From contig NZ_CP108514.1 in the NCBI RefSeq assembly GCF_035989305.1, positions 6,986,501 through 7,050,500 on the forward strand: 64,000 bases of DNA. Direction: 5' to 3'. Shown in pieces: positions 1 to 9,978 of the stretch. Below the pieces are notes generated by a model, which was not told where the DNA came from, did not search any database, and saw nothing but the letters and a program-made list of their open reading frames with translations. Position 1 is the stretch's first letter. The number at the start of each line of letters is the position of its first letter. Made by a program: the position numbers and the translations under genes. The stretch comes from Streptomyces sp. NBC_01233 (lineage in GTDB: Bacteria > Actinomycetota > Actinomycetes > Streptomycetales > Streptomycetaceae).

Positions 1-1143
1 GACCGGGCGTTGGCCGTGGTCACGGACCGTGTCCGTGCCTGGATGTCCGCACAGGCCGACCTCGCGGCCGAGGCGCTCGACCTGCTGGCGCCTTCTCAAG
101 GTGTGAATGAGCGGACCAGTGACCGTCGCGTGTTCGTCACGATGGAGGCGATGCCGTCGCGTCCGTCTGCGGAGTTCGTCAACGTTTACGGTTTCGCTGG
201 TCTGGTTCGGTCGGTACGTGGTCAGGACCGGAGGTCGCGGCGGCCGCAGAGCCTTGTCATCGAGCGGATTGTCGGGAGTGGTGGCATGCTGCCGACGCCT
301 GAGTCCCGTCGTGTTCGGAGTGTCTCCGGGGACTGGGTTGTGCGTTTCGGGGGGAATGAGGTGCGTTTGCGTGAGGTGGCTGGTCTCGGCAAGCGTCTGG
401 TTGAGGGTGTCGTGCACGCTGTGCTGTATTCGGCGCCTGAGTTGTTTGACACGGCGACCGGTCGTGAACTGGGCCTTGACCCGCAGGCGATGCTGCCTGA
501 GAACGTTGAGGCGGTGCTGGCGTGGGTGGGCCGCTCGGTCACCGAGCCGGACATCCCGGCGGGGGCGTCCCTCCTGGAGTCCAGGCGGTCGCTCACTTTG
601 AAGGAGCTTTTCGAGGCCGGTGTCGAGCCGAGTGTGGTCGTCCGTACCCAGGCCGCTCTCCAGGGGGGTGCGGTCACGGTCAGGGATGCGAGGCTGGGCC
701 GGGCTGACCAGGCGCGTCTCCTGCTGGGCCGGGAGGACAGGCGGGACGGTCTGGTGAGTGAGCTCGCGGCGGACCTGATGGGCCGCAAGCTGGGGTTCCG
801 CGTCGCCCTTGCGGAACTGGAGGACGCTTCTTCGGTGCGGCACCTGGGGGGTGCGGGGGGGCCCACTGTGCTGCTGGTCCTCCAGGACGGGCGCTACATG
901 GTGGGTTTGATTCCGCCTGTGGGCGTCGCTGATCCCGCTGGTCTGGAGGAGGGGCCTTTGCGGGTGACCGCGGTGTCCGCGCCGCCGCGTCCGATGGAGG
1001 TGCTGGGCGACGTGCCTCCCGGGACGGAGCCGGATCCGGGGGTCGGGAGAGGTTCGCCGGGGTGGGGTCGGCGGATCTGGGCGGGGTGCTGGGCCGGCGT
1101 GAGGTGTTCACGGATGGCACTGCCCGGCCCCGGCGGCTGGTGA
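1..1143 (+). pseudogene. Upstream half of a giant actinobacterial protein gene, open at the left edge, frameshifted
   Basis: The frame is open from base 1, so the true start lies left of the window; the TTG at 10 is only the first possible start inside it. About 377 residues are visible, with no signal peptide, membrane segment or catalytic motif I recognise. From about 1040 the translation turns into an atypical Trp/Gly/Cys-rich tail, while the frame one base back (1062-4412) continues with normal composition. This fits a single-base loss in a G-rich run near 1035-1060. I infer that this and the next entry are one original gene. The composition resembles the very large multi-domain Streptomyces proteins annotated as lonely-Cys-domain proteins, but I cannot confirm that family from this fragment. 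Confidence 0.5.
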
Positions 1144-4100
1144 CTGATTACACGCTGACGTCGCCGTTCGTTGGGGGGCCGGATGTGCCCGATGCCCGGA
1201 AGCTGGCCGAGGCGCCGTCTGTGTACCGTCTGTCCAGCCGGACGGGTGTGGCCCCGGGCCAGGAGGCTGGCGATGTCTTCCCGCGGTTCGTGGCGATGCG
1301 TCCGGTGGAGGTGCAGGAGCATCCCGTGCTGGCGGTTGCGGGGGACGGGAACCTGGCTCTGGCCGTCCATGGGGGGCAGAACCGGGAGTTCTTCGCGACG
1401 GAGGAGGTGGTGGCCGACGCTCACAGGCACCTCGGCCTGACCGGCGCGAAGCTCACGCTGAAGGTTGATCACTCGACGTATGCCGAGTTCGCGCATGACG
1501 GTGTGCTGAAGCGTCTGTACAGGGTCACGCCTGAGATACGGGGTGAGAAGAGTTCCCTGACGCGTGACTTCTCCGCGAAGATCCTGGGCGGTCAGCACCA
1601 GAACCTGGTGCTGCACGACGCCCGGCCCCTCGCGGAGGGGGGTACCGCGGCCACCGCCGCGCCTCTGGCCCATTTCGGTCACGACAAGGAGATCTCCGGG
1701 CCCGCCTACCTGGCGCAGGGGCTGGTGGAGGCCTTCCACGCACCCGAAGGCCGGCGGGACGTCCTTGGAGTGGAGTGGGGCCGCGCTCTTCTGGACAATG
1801 TCTGGAACTCTGTTGAGCAGGACTGGCCTGCCGTGGGCAGGGAGTACGGGCAGGCCCTGTTCCGTGCCAAGCATGATCTGCAGGCCGCGTGGCGCTGGTG
1901 GGAGCTGATCCAGAAGATCGGTGTCAACGAGTCGGCCATCGCCCAGAAGCCCGGTGACGGCTATGTCGTCCAGGCGCTCGCGCATGCGGTGACCGATAAT
2001 GTCCGCCTCTACGACGAGGACTACGCGCACGGCACCGGTCCGGACACGCCCGCGGTCCAGCAGACGGCCGGCTACCACTTCGCGCCGGTCGTGGCAGGCG
2101 ACGAGAACCACCACATCGCCCTGCAGATGTTCACCTCACGAAAAAACTTCAACCAGGACATGCGCGACGCCGTCGAGGCCAACCTGGCGCACTATCCCCC
2201 CTCCGAACTCGACCGGTGGGAAGCCCCCGCGGCCCCTGCAGACCCCGCGGCCCCCGCGGCCCCCGCGGTCCCGGCGGCTCCGGCGGTCCCGGCGGCTCCG
2301 GCGGTCCCGGCGGCTCCGGCGGTCCCGGCGGTCCCGGCGGATCCCAAGCGCGCCACGCGTACGCACCTGGCCAAGACGCTGCGGCTGATCCATACCCTGC
2401 GTGGGAAGATCGCCGCTCTGGACGCGGACCCGTCGGCGCAGGCCGATCCGGTCGCGGCCAGGGACGCCCTGGTGGCGCAGGAAGCACGGACGATGACTGC
2501 GGCGATCGCGCACATGAGCAAGCTGTCCGTGGACACGTACGGCGATCCGAACGAGGGCTGGTTCTTCACCATGCACGGGCGGAGCCCGGGGGAAAGCTTC
2601 TTCGACACGTGGGCCGGCCCGGACGACTCGGTGTTCGCCAACCCCATGGTCGTCCTGGTCAAGGGCGGTCACAACGACGCCAAGATGGAGGGAACGGCCA
2701 TGCCCGGCGCACCACAGGGCCTGAGCGACTTCCATCGTGAGCGCCTGGGCAAGATCGCGGAGGAGATCGCCAAGGTCGGCCTCTGGCGGATCGCCCAGGG
2801 CATACGGCCCCCGGCGATCCGGTTCACCGCCCGGATCCACGAGGAGGAGGACCTGCGGACCGCCGCCGAGCGGATCGACACCGTGCTGGGAGCCTTCCAG
2901 GAGGCCCTCGCCACGAGTCTCGCCCGGCGCCAGAACCTGGACCCGCTGCCCGGCAACACCGCCGTGGAAACCCGCCACTTCGAGCTGGTACGGGACTTCG
3001 CACTGCGCCCCGAGCGCGAGGCGTGGCAGGGCAGCACCGACGGATCACTGGACTCGGGGTACGAGCTCGCGAGCTCGACGGACGGGACGCTTGACACGGT
3101 CCTCTCCCTGACCATCGAGCAGCTGAGCACGCTCGCCGTCGACATCGGCGTGCACAAGCCGAAGAACCAGCTCTTCCGCCAGCGCGACCCGCAGGCCGTC
3201 ACCCCCCGCGAAGCCCTCCAGACGAAGGAGACCGTGTACTTCGTGCGTGACGCCCTGGGCGGCAGCGGTCTTCCCGACAAGCGGCTGCTGACCGCGGGCA
3301 GGCAGCTCCAGGCACTGCTGCACCGGGAGTTCGACCAGAACGGGGCCCCACGGCCCGAACACCTCAACCCCCTGATCCACCGCGTTTTCGGCCTCGCGCC
3401 CGACACGCCGGTGTCCCAGGCACACCGCTCAGAACTCTTCGAGCTGGCCGCACAGGCCAAGATCAAGCGTGTCGGCCTCACCACGGACCGACTACGGCAG
3501 ATCCACGACCGGACGGCGTCACCCCTGGCGGGCCTGGCCCCCATCCCCATGCATCCACTGATCCGCCAGGAGACCACGAGACTGCAAGCACCCGGACTCC
3601 GAGTACAGACCCAACACGACTACGGAGTAGCGATGCTGGGCCGACTGTCCACTGCTCCGTCGTTGGCACCCACCTACAACCGCGTCCACTCCATACTGGA
3701 CCAGTACGCCGCTCCCTCCCTTGTAGAGCAAGAGGCGGAGACTCCCTCGCCTGACCGGGACAGCACATCGCTGTCCCAGACCTACGATCCGAGGGCCCTG
3801 GATGCGCAGCGACGCCCAGCGGTGGACGACGGCCCCCCGGATGCCATGGCTCTCATTGCCCGACTGCGGGAGCAGGCGAACCTAGTCGACGAGTGGACGG
3901 CTGCCTACATAGGCCGAGACGTAGAGGCGAACCGAGAGCTGCACCGGGTGGTGGAAGCTGTACAGCTGCGGGCGACGGAGACCCAAATGGCAGCCGTCGC
4001 CGGCCTTGGCTTCCGAGACGGCCTGAACGAGGACTTCGGCACCCTCTTCAGCGCGCTGGAGATGGGATTGCTGAGTGATCTCCTGGGACCCTTCACACCA

Positions 4101-4412
4101 CCCCAGGTCCTTCGGAGCGGAACCCCCTCCGGAGCCCGCCCGCCCGCCGTGGGCGCCGGAGGGCGCGGCGCCGACGCGATGGCCTGGGCGTTCAACGTCC
4201 GTCCCTCCCTCGACAGTGTTCCCCTCACGGCAGGCACGGCCTACTCGCTGATGCGGTACGCCGTCGAAATGCGCCGCCAGTGGGGGATCGAGCCCGACCT
4301 CGATCTCTTGCAGCTTGCACTGATCGGGTCCCGCCCCGAGGCGACGGACGAGATCCTCCGCGGCACACGGGTCCTGTTCGACGAACTGGCCGTGGGCCAC
4401 GGGACCTGGTGA
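1062..4412 (+). CDS. C-terminal part (1116 aa) of the same giant protein, function unknown
   Basis: This long frame overlaps the previous one by 82 bp, and its coding character already extends upstream of the first ATG at 1062, so the start is probably an artefact of the frameshift. Residues about 385-430 form a low-complexity Ala/Pro/Val linker encoded by tandem 18-bp repeats. The linker separates an N-terminal globular part from a C-terminal part rich in charged helices. No transmembrane segment or recognised enzyme motif is seen. The gene ends at 4412, just before a transposase scar. It may be a giant toxin-like or structural surface protein, but that is speculation. Whether the downstream part is still translated depends on the frameshift being real. 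Confidence 0.5.
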   Translation: MGSADLGGVLGRREVFTDGTARPRRLVTDYTLTSPFVGGPDVPDARKLAEAPSVYRLSSRTGVAPGQEAGDVFPRFVAMRPVEVQEHPVLAVAGDGNLALAVHGGQNREFFATEEVVADAHRHLGLTGAKLTLKVDHSTYAEFAHDGVLKRLYRVTPEIRGEKSSLTRDFSAKILGGQHQNLVLHDARPLAEGGTAATAAPLAHFGHDKEISGPAYLAQGLVEAFHAPEGRRDVLGVEWGRALLDNVWNSVEQDWPAVGREYGQALFRAKHDLQAAWRWWELIQKIGVNESAIAQKPGDGYVVQALAHAVTDNVRLYDEDYAHGTGPDTPAVQQTAGYHFAPVVAGDENHHIALQMFTSRKNFNQDMRDAVEANLAHYPPSELDRWEAPAAPADPAAPAAPAVPAAPAVPAAPAVPAAPAVPAVPADPKRATRTHLAKTLRLIHTLRGKIAALDADPSAQADPVAARDALVAQEARTMTAAIAHMSKLSVDTYGDPNEGWFFTMHGRSPGESFFDTWAGPDDSVFANPMVVLVKGGHNDAKMEGTAMPGAPQGLSDFHRERLGKIAEEIAKVGLWRIAQGIRPPAIRFTARIHEEEDLRTAAERIDTVLGAFQEALATSLARRQNLDPLPGNTAVETRHFELVRDFALRPEREAWQGSTDGSLDSGYELASSTDGTLDTVLSLTIEQLSTLAVDIGVHKPKNQLFRQRDPQAVTPREALQTKETVYFVRDALGGSGLPDKRLLTAGRQLQALLHREFDQNGAPRPEHLNPLIHRVFGLAPDTPVSQAHRSELFELAAQAKIKRVGLTTDRLRQIHDRTASPLAGLAPIPMHPLIRQETTRLQAPGLRVQTQHDYGVAMLGRLSTAPSLAPTYNRVHSILDQYAAPSLVEQEAETPSPDRDSTSLSQTYDPRALDAQRRPAVDDGPPDAMALIARLREQANLVDEWTAAYIGRDVEANRELHRVVEAVQLRATETQMAAVAGLGFRDGLNEDFGTLFSALEMGLLSDLLGPFTPPQVLRSGTPSGARPPAVGAGGRGADAMAWAFNVRPSLDSVPLTAGTAYSLMRYAVEMRRQWGIEPDLDLLQLALIGSRPEATDEILRGTRVLFDELAVGHGTW
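2265..2340 (+). repeat. Tandem 18-bp repeat encoding an Ala-Val-Pro linker
   Basis: Three perfect copies of an 18-bp unit (GCGGTCCCGGCGGCTCCG) start at 2265, 2283 and 2301, followed by a partial, diverged copy to 2340. In frame they encode repeating Ala-Val-Pro-Ala-Ala-Pro, a flexible interdomain linker. Copy number may vary between strains by slippage. Confidence 0.9.
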
Positions 4413-4709
4413 ACGGATTCATCGAATTGCTACACGAGGGCAGTTACCCCAGCCGTCCGGATTCGCTACGATGGCATTCGGTGGGGCGTCTGTGCGCAGC
4501 CGGGCCGGTACGGTCCCGTCTCCACACACGCTCAGCAGATCGGCCACGGACGGCACTCCGGTGGCCCCAGATCCTTCAGCGTGCCCGCGAGCCGCGGGAT
4601 CGGTCTATTCCCCCACCTCATCCCTTCACCCCCCTGCGCCGTCACACCTCCACATGCGCGCCATCATGAACCGTTCCGACTTTCCTGCCGGTGGTTTGTT
4701 GGCCGGTGA
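4413..4709. other. Non-coding gap between the giant gene and the IS3 remnant
   Basis: I see no convincing gene here; short plus-strand frames have no family resemblance. The right end should contain the outer end of the IS3-type element, but I could not pair a terminal inverted repeat because the other end of the element is missing. Confidence 0.5.
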
Positions 4710-5535
4710 TCAGTCGGCTCGTGCTTCTGTTTCAGCGTAGTGTGCTGCCTCGTACTCGGTGGGGCTGATCATGCCCAGAGTGGAGTGCAGACGGCGGTTG
4801 TCGTACCACTCGACCCAGGAGGCGGTGGCGTACTCGACGTCGGAGACGGTTCTCCAGGGACCGTCGTGGAAGACCTTGGTGCGGATGCACTCGGCCTTGT
4901 AGAGGCCGTTGATCGTCTCCATCAGCGCGTTGTCGTACGCGTCCCCGACGCTCCCGATCGAGGGCCGGATGCCCTCGATGTGCAGGTGTTCGGTGAAGTG
5001 CACACTCGTATAGTGCGACCCGGCATCGCTGTGATGGATCAACTGGCCTCGCGGGACGGGGTTTCCTTCGTGGCCGCGGCGCACAGTGCCATCCGCAGCG
5101 GCACGTCGACCAGCTCCACGTCCTTCCTGATGGAGGCGTGCCAGCCGACGATCTTCTGGGAGAAGCAGTCCACGATGAACGCCACGTAGGTGAACGACTG
5201 GTAGGTGCGGACGTAGGTGAAGTCGGTGATCCACTTCTGGTCCGGGGTCGGAGAGGTGAAGTCCCGGTCCAGCAGGTCCGGGGCCCGGGTGTCGGCGGGG
5301 TTCGGGATCGTGGTTCTCGGTCTCTTCCCGCGGACGACGCCGGCCAGGCCAAGCGAGCGCATCGCACGGTCGACGGCGCCGAACCCGGCCTCGGGCAGCA
5401 GAGTGCGGCGGAGTAGGGCCAGCATCTTGCGCCGCCCATAGAGCCCTTCCGGAGCCAGCACACGCTGCCCGGCCGCGTTGGTCGTGAAGGCCAGTGACCG
5501 GACGGCGTCCTGGACCTGGGCGTCACTCACGGTCC
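4710..5535 (-). pseudogene. IS3-family transposase (OrfB, rve integrase core), frameshifted and 5'-truncated
   Basis: Read on the minus strand, the first piece has the start of an rve/DDE core (WITDFTYV, then VAFIVDCFSQKIVGW). The second piece has the rest (HHSDAGSHYTS, then the DNALMETINGLYKAE block with the catalytic Glu, and WYDNRRLHSTLG). The two pieces lie in different frames and join near 5082, where restoring one G in the GTGCGCCGC run would reconnect them. The N-terminal OrfB region and the whole of orfA are absent: coding similarity stops near 5535, where the recombinase fragment begins. The element is therefore dead on two counts. Its family and polarity are clear; the exact ends are not. 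Confidence 0.85.
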
Positions 5536-6270
5536 GGGCCACGGGCTGAACCGTTCGGCCGCCGGGCGTCCTTCGAGTTCCATCAGATAGCGGAGCCGGT
5601 TGCGGACGGTTCCGCGATGGAGGCTGCCGCCGGATTCGTCGGCGAAGAGGACGGGTGAGTCGGGGAATTTGGGCCGTACGTCTTCCAGGAACCACCGCAG
5701 AACCAGGTCGAGGTTGTCGAGCATGGGCACCCATCGCGGTCGCGGGCCGGAGGTGTGGGCGCCTTTGCCGAAGCGGACGTGGAGTTTGCCGAACGGGCCG
5801 CGGGTGAAGTGCAGGTCCGGTCGCTCCAGCAGCGATGCCTCCTCCGAGCGGAGCCCGGCGTGATACAGCGTCCGGAACATCGCATAGTCCCGAGCGGCGG
5901 GTCCGTACTTCCTCGCGGTGGCGATCCGCTGCTTCATGAAGCCGAAGAACTCGCCCACTCGCTCCGGGGTCGGGGGCGGCAACAGAGCCGGCGAATCGTC
6001 CCCGACATGCCTTGAGGCATTGAACTCATCGACCGGGCAGACCAGGCGGACGCCGAAAGCGGCTTCGATCTCGACGGACTTGCGGGCCTGGAGGAACCGG
6101 TGGAAGCCCTTGAAGATCTGCACGTACTCGCGCCGGGTCGAGGTCTTGCGGCCCTGAACCGCAAGGTCACCGACCACGCGATCGATGTCCTCAGGGGTTA
6201 CCTCCCATGCGGGCCGGCCCAGCGCCGTCAGCGTCCGCTCCAGCAGCCCGGTGTCGTTGTCGATCGTCAC
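5527..6270 (-). pseudogene. Tyrosine recombinase (phage-type integrase) truncated before its catalytic C-terminus
   Basis: The 247 residues contain an N-terminal SAM-like DNA-binding region and the first half of a tyrosine-recombinase catalytic domain, with Arg I in the motif TLYHAGLRSEEAS. The protein stops right after ERFSP, exactly where the HxxR box, the second Arg and the nucleophile Tyr should follow. The remaining residues (WPGP) come from the junction with the IS3 scar. At the 5' end, recognisable coding (TTDPWQFQSLCVDAFVASW) continues upstream of the GTG at 6270 to about 6378, but no start codon lies between the in-frame TAG there and 6270. Both ends are therefore damaged and activity is not expected. 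The IS3 fragment abuts it directly, so a deletion joined the two. Confidence 0.8.
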
Positions 6271-6540
6271 CGGGCTGAACCCGCGGGCCCGCCACGAGGC
6301 TACGAACGCGTCGACGCACAGCGACTGGAACTGCCACGGATCCGTCGTCGGAATCTCCTGCGGGACGGCCCCGCCCGCGATGACCTACAGTCTCACCTCG
6401 CTCACCGGCATACCTTCCTCGCACCTGAACGGTCAAGGCAGCACCTTGAAAATCCGGCAGCTACCGCGAGAACCAACGAGGACCGCAGGAGGGGGATACG
6501 GCCAGGTGGCAGCGGCAACTCTTGTGAGGGAACAAGTGCC

Positions 6541-6706
6541 AGCCCCAGATCGCTGGGGAGAAACCTTCTCCGACGATGTCGTCGCAGCCGCCATGATCGA
6601 CCGGCTCGTCCACCACGCCGAGGTCCTCACCCTCACCGGCGACTCCTACCGCACCCGCCAACGACGCGAACTCCTCGCCAAGGAGAACCGCACACACCGC
6701 GACTGA
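6541..6706 (+). pseudogene. 3' end of an IS21-family helper ATPase (IstB-like)
   Basis: The last ~50 residues match the conserved IstB tail: RWGETFSDDVVAAAMIDRLV followed by HHAEVLTLTGDSYR. The Walker A and B portions and the partner transposase IstA are missing, so only the right end of the element survives. It stops about 20 bp before the element's repeated ends. The tail is unmistakable; where homology begins upstream (about 6550) is uncertain. Confidence 0.75.
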
Positions 6707-6723
6707 ACCAACCCCCAAGGGGT

Positions 6724-6771
6724 CAAATCTGCGGGAGCAGAGCGTGCTCAATTCTGCGGGAGCATTGACAC
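6724..6771 (+). repeat. Right-end repeats of the IS21-type element
   Basis: TCTGCGGGAGCA occurs twice, about 25 bp apart, just downstream of the istB stop, with the second copy running into TTGACA. Multiple short repeats at the end, beginning TGT when read inwards, are typical of IS21-family ends. No matching left end is found in the window. Confidence 0.6.
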
Positions 6772-7484
6772 AGGCATCTGACCGGGCTTGGCCCCGGGCG
6801 TTTCGCCTCCCGGAAGTACAGCCGACCAAGATCCCAACCCTTGCTGGAGGGGCGCGGCAGCCACACGCAGAGAGATGAGCGAGCGTCTCGGCGAAGAGTC
6901 CTGGGGTGGGCGTGGGACCGTCAGCCAGGCCGGCATGGTTCTCTCCGGGCGCCCTCGTGGGGCCCGCGGTGTCCCCTTCATGCCTGACCGGCTTCCTCGG
7001 CGGCTTCAGGCCCCGTTTGCCGTGACCAGAGGTGGGCAAAGAGCGTCAGCATGCTGCACATAGCGCCCACTCTGCACGTAACGCACACGCGCATCCTGTC
7101 CATTTTGTGTCTTGTGGGTCGCTGACCTGTGGTTTCCTTTGACCTGTTTTTGTTGGATCTTATTCCGATGACGCACCACGTGGAGTGCGTCGCGATCCTT
7201 GAACCCATCGCGAAGGGCGCCTGACCTGCAGGTTTCCCGATGTGCGTTATGCGCATTGCGGGCGTTACGGGCGATATCTTGAGGCTGAAATGACGCTCGT
7301 GACGCTCGTTCTGACGTGGCGTCAGGACTGTGATCGTGCAGGTCGGGCTGGATGCTGAGCTCGGTTTGTGCGGTCTGGCTTTGCGGAGATTTGAAGGAAA
7401 TCGGTCCGTTCCGCCGTCGCTGGTTGCGGCGGCGGGCGCTCTGCCGGGTGTGGCATCGCGGCTGGCGGCCGGCAGAGTGGGTGC
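6772..7484. other. Gene-poor segment between mobile-element scars
   Basis: Open frames exist on both strands, but none has coherent codon bias, a ribosome site or family resemblance. Base composition is locally less GC-rich around 7080-7200 than in flanking genes, consistent with imported, decaying DNA. I see nothing functional. Confidence 0.5.
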
Positions 7485-7960
7485 TCAGCAGCTGGGTCCG
7501 TAGGGGCTCGAGCCGTGCATGAACGGCTTGAGGTCCTCGGCCCAGGGCTCGGGGATTTCCGGCATCAACGGTGAACCGCTGAGCGGATTCAGGCGTTGCA
7601 CGTGGCCCTCGGCCCAGGCGATCCACGCCTCGGCTTCGTCCTTGGCCGGTCCGAGCGGCAGACTCTCTGCGTGGAGTCGGAGTGCGTCGACGTACTCGAC
7701 AAGACCCGCTGCGCGCCTCCACGCCGCGTTCTGTGCTTCAAGGTGGCGGGCGCGGTATGCCTCTGCGCATTCGGCCGTGGCCTGGCGTTTCACGGCTTCC
7801 CGTCGCATGCGCTTCTGCTGGGCCTCCTCCAGGTCAGCCAGACGCTTGCCTTCGGCTGCCTGCCCGCGGAGGCCGAATCGCCTGCAGGGGGCCGAAGGCC
7901 AGGGAGACGGCGACCTGCTGGTCCGGATCACGGGACCGCAGACCGTGTGAGTGAGCCGGG
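7485..7960 (-). pseudogene. Element-borne hypothetical protein, 3' part, frameshifted
   Basis: On the minus strand, about 125 residues have strong coding character: a charged helical stretch (LADLEEAQQKRMRREAVKRQ) followed by a conserved-looking tail with WIAWAEGHVQRLNPL and ending SPYGPSC. Upstream coding (RDPDQQVAVSLAFGPLQ) sits in a different frame, and the switch lies near 7885. The tail resembles hypothetical proteins I associate with integrated plasmids and ICEs of Streptomyces; no function is known to me. No intact start is visible. Confidence 0.55.
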
Positions 7961-8006
7961 AAGGCGACGGGTTTCGGAACCGGGAAGCGTGCCGGCCGAT
8001 CGGTGT

Positions 8007-8032
8007 CACGGCACGGCACGGCACGGCACGGC
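8007..8032 (+). repeat. Five-copy CGGCA microsatellite
   Basis: The pentamer (C)ACGG is repeated about five times in perfect tandem in a region without a clear gene. It is a simple slippage-prone repeat with no obvious function. Confidence 0.85.
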
Positions 8033-8114
8033 GTCGCCGGGAGCGGCCACATCATCAAAGGCGTGCGCGGCGCCCCGGTCGGGACCAGCCTTCGGTCGCT
8101 GGTAGTCGGCCCGG

Positions 8115-8348
8115 GTGACGACTGCGCTGGCTGTAGTGGTTACCGTGTCTGGCGTGAACTGGATGAAGAAGACTCGAGCCGCCGACGGGGACCACGACCG
8201 CGCTCTGTCGGTAGGGGCATTCGCGGCGATCATGCTCGGGGCCTTCCTCATCGTGGCGACGTGCGCGCTGGTGGGCGGCTGGGTCGGGCTGATCGGCATC
8301 GTGGTGACCGCGGTTGTCCTCATCGGCTTTTCAGTCACTCGTCTGTAG
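8115..8348 (+). CDS. Small membrane protein, two predicted helices
   Basis: This 77-residue frame has two hydrophobic helices, one around ALSVGAFAAIMLGAFLIVAT and a second around GLIGIVVTAVVLIGFSV, separated by a short Gly/Trp turn, with a charged N-terminal stretch (MKKTRAADGDHD). No good ribosome site supports the GTG at 8115; internal starts at 8154 (GTG) or 8163 (ATG) are equally possible and would give about 61 residues. It lies in decayed DNA between element scars and the sulfur locus. I do not recognise a family; it may be a small Streptomyces-type hypothetical membrane protein or chance coding. Confidence 0.45.
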   Translation: MTTALAVVVTVSGVNWMKKTRAADGDHDRALSVGAFAAIMLGAFLIVATCALVGGWVGLIGIVVTAVVLIGFSVTRL

Positions 8349-8726
8349 AGCGCTGGTGTCCGGCGAGTCGCCGGCTGCCGCGTCAACCTGGTTACCGACT
8401 CTGGTTTGTGATCAGTGCGCGGCAACGGGGATCGCGGTAACCGAGGCGTGGCATGCGTGCCACCGAGAGTCCCTGCCTGCGAAGAGGGGAGTGCGCCCGG
8501 CGCGCCCCCACGTGACGGGCCCATGACTTGAGGTCACCGTCCGTCCCCTGGTCGGACGGCGATTCGCGCGCCGGACATCTGGTCCGGGCCTCGACTCCCG
8601 CCTCGGGTGACCAGGAAGATGTCGAGTCAACTTCACGACTCTCAGGCGTGGCTGATGTGTGATCACGGCCAGCGGGCCTGGCGCTGCGCCGTCGGGATCG
8701 CGCCGGTCGTACCACGGGCAGGGTGC
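8349..8726. other. Non-coding stretch before the AhpD-like gene
   Basis: No frame here has convincing coding character. I see no terminator hairpin with a T-run for the convergent genes on either side. Confidence 0.5.
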
Positions 8727-9083
8727 TCAAGAGGCGGTGGTCGTCTGTTCCTGGAACTCGCGGAAGGCGGCGAAGGCGCGCGGGCCGTAGACCGTGCCCG
8801 GCCCACCGTTCATCAAGATGGCGACCCCTATCGTCTCGGCTGCCTCCTGCTCGGTGGCGCCCTGCCGGACGGCGGCCTGGGCGTGATGGGCGATGCAGCC
8901 GTCACACTCCTTGCTCACTGCGATGGCCAGCGCGATGAGCTCCTTGGTCTTGGCGTCCAGCGCACCGGATTCCAGCGCGCTGTCGTGGAGCTGCTTGTAG
9001 CCCTCGTACACCTGCGGGATCGCGCGCCGCAGCTCACGGCCGGGTGCCCGCAGTTCGTCCCGTACCTGGGTGCCGTACGACAT
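8727..9083 (-). CDS. AhpD-like carboxymuconolactone decarboxylase family protein
   Basis: The 118-residue protein is of the CMD/AhpD fold. Its all-helical core carries the peroxidase motif Glu-Cys60-Asp-Gly-Cys63-Ile-Ala-His-His67, the redox-active CxxC plus His of alkylhydroperoxidase D-type proteins. The usual role is thiol-dependent peroxide reduction. The start at 9083 is chosen because AGAAGGGAG precedes it by a normal distance; longer frames have no ribosome site. It lies downstream of DUF302 and thioredoxin genes on the same strand, with gaps of 200-290 bp, so membership of one transcript is possible but not shown. In this context a redox role in sulfane-sulfur stress is plausible. Confidence 0.88.
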   Translation of the reverse strand: MSYGTQVRDELRAPGRELRRAIPQVYEGYKQLHDSALESGALDAKTKELIALAIAVSKECDGCIAHHAQAAVRQGATEQEAAETIGVAILMNGGPGTVYGPRAFAAFREFQEQTTTAS

Positions 9084-9369
9084 GATGCGTCTCCCTTCTA
9101 GCGGCCGCCGGCCACCGGAGCGACGCATGGGGAACGCGGCGCCGGGCGGTGGAGAGCGACAGTGGTGATGCGCGGCAGGCTCACCACCGGCATGTTTGCC
9201 GTATCGGTTGCCGCGCAGGGTCGACGGTCGGACCGTGCCTCCATCGTTGCGCCGCATCCCGCCGGGAGCCAGTTCGTCGCTGCCCCCAGGGGGATGGCAT
9301 GTCGGGGCGCACCGTGCGGCGGCCTCGGGGGGGCGGGCGGTGGTTGGCTCTGCACGGCGTCCCGACGGC

Positions 9370-9768
9370 TCACGTACTGCCTTCTGCAACGGTGGCGAGT
9401 GCGGCGTCGAGGCGGCGCGCCGCCTCGACCGCGACGGGGGCCATGGCGTCGACGCCGGTGAGCGTGACCATGGTCGCGGGGTCGATCGCCTGCACGATCA
9501 CCTGGTCGCCATCGGTGCGGACCACGACGTTGCAGGGCAGCAGCAGCCCGATCGAGCGGTCGGCGTCCAGTGCCTGACGGGCGAGTGGGGGGTTGCATGC
9601 TCCGAGAATCAGGTACGGCTCCATGTCGTGGCCGAGTTTCGCCTTGAGCGTGGCCTGGACGTCGATCTCGGTCAGGATGCCGAAGCCTTGGTCGGCGAGG
9701 GCGCGCCGGACGGTCTCCACCGTCTCGTCGAAGGTTCCGGCGACCTTGATGGTGCGGTCGTAGTGCAT
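9370..9768 (-). CDS. DUF302 domain protein
   Basis: The 132-residue protein begins MHYDRTIKVAGTF and has the DUF302 pattern: TVRRALADQGFGILTEIDV, then a central LGACNPPLARQAL and LPCNVVV, then a C-terminal helix. DUF302 proteins are small soluble domains of unknown biochemical function, often next to sulfur or redox genes. The conserved Cys residues in ACNPP and LPCNV could be functional. The start at 9768 follows GAGGTGAAG. It sits between thioredoxin and the AhpD-like gene in the same orientation, so a shared role in thiol or persulfide handling is inferred. Confidence 0.88.
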   Translation of the reverse strand: MHYDRTIKVAGTFDETVETVRRALADQGFGILTEIDVQATLKAKLGHDMEPYLILGACNPPLARQALDADRSIGLLLPCNVVVRTDGDQVIVQAIDPATMVTLTGVDAMAPVAVEAARRLDAALATVAEGST

Positions 9769-9978
9769 GGTCTTCACCTCACTCTTCGGATGGCGACCGC
9801 CTCGGCATGCGGCCGACCCGGTCGTCGTGCTGCTACCCCGGTCGCCGTGCTGCCAGCGGTCGGCCCAGGGTTGGGCCGCGAACGGCATGATGTCCTGACG
9901 CACCCGTCCAGAGGCGGACGACAGGCGCTGAGAGACCGTTCGGTCCTTCGGTCTGACCTCGTGGTGACGCTCCGGGCG

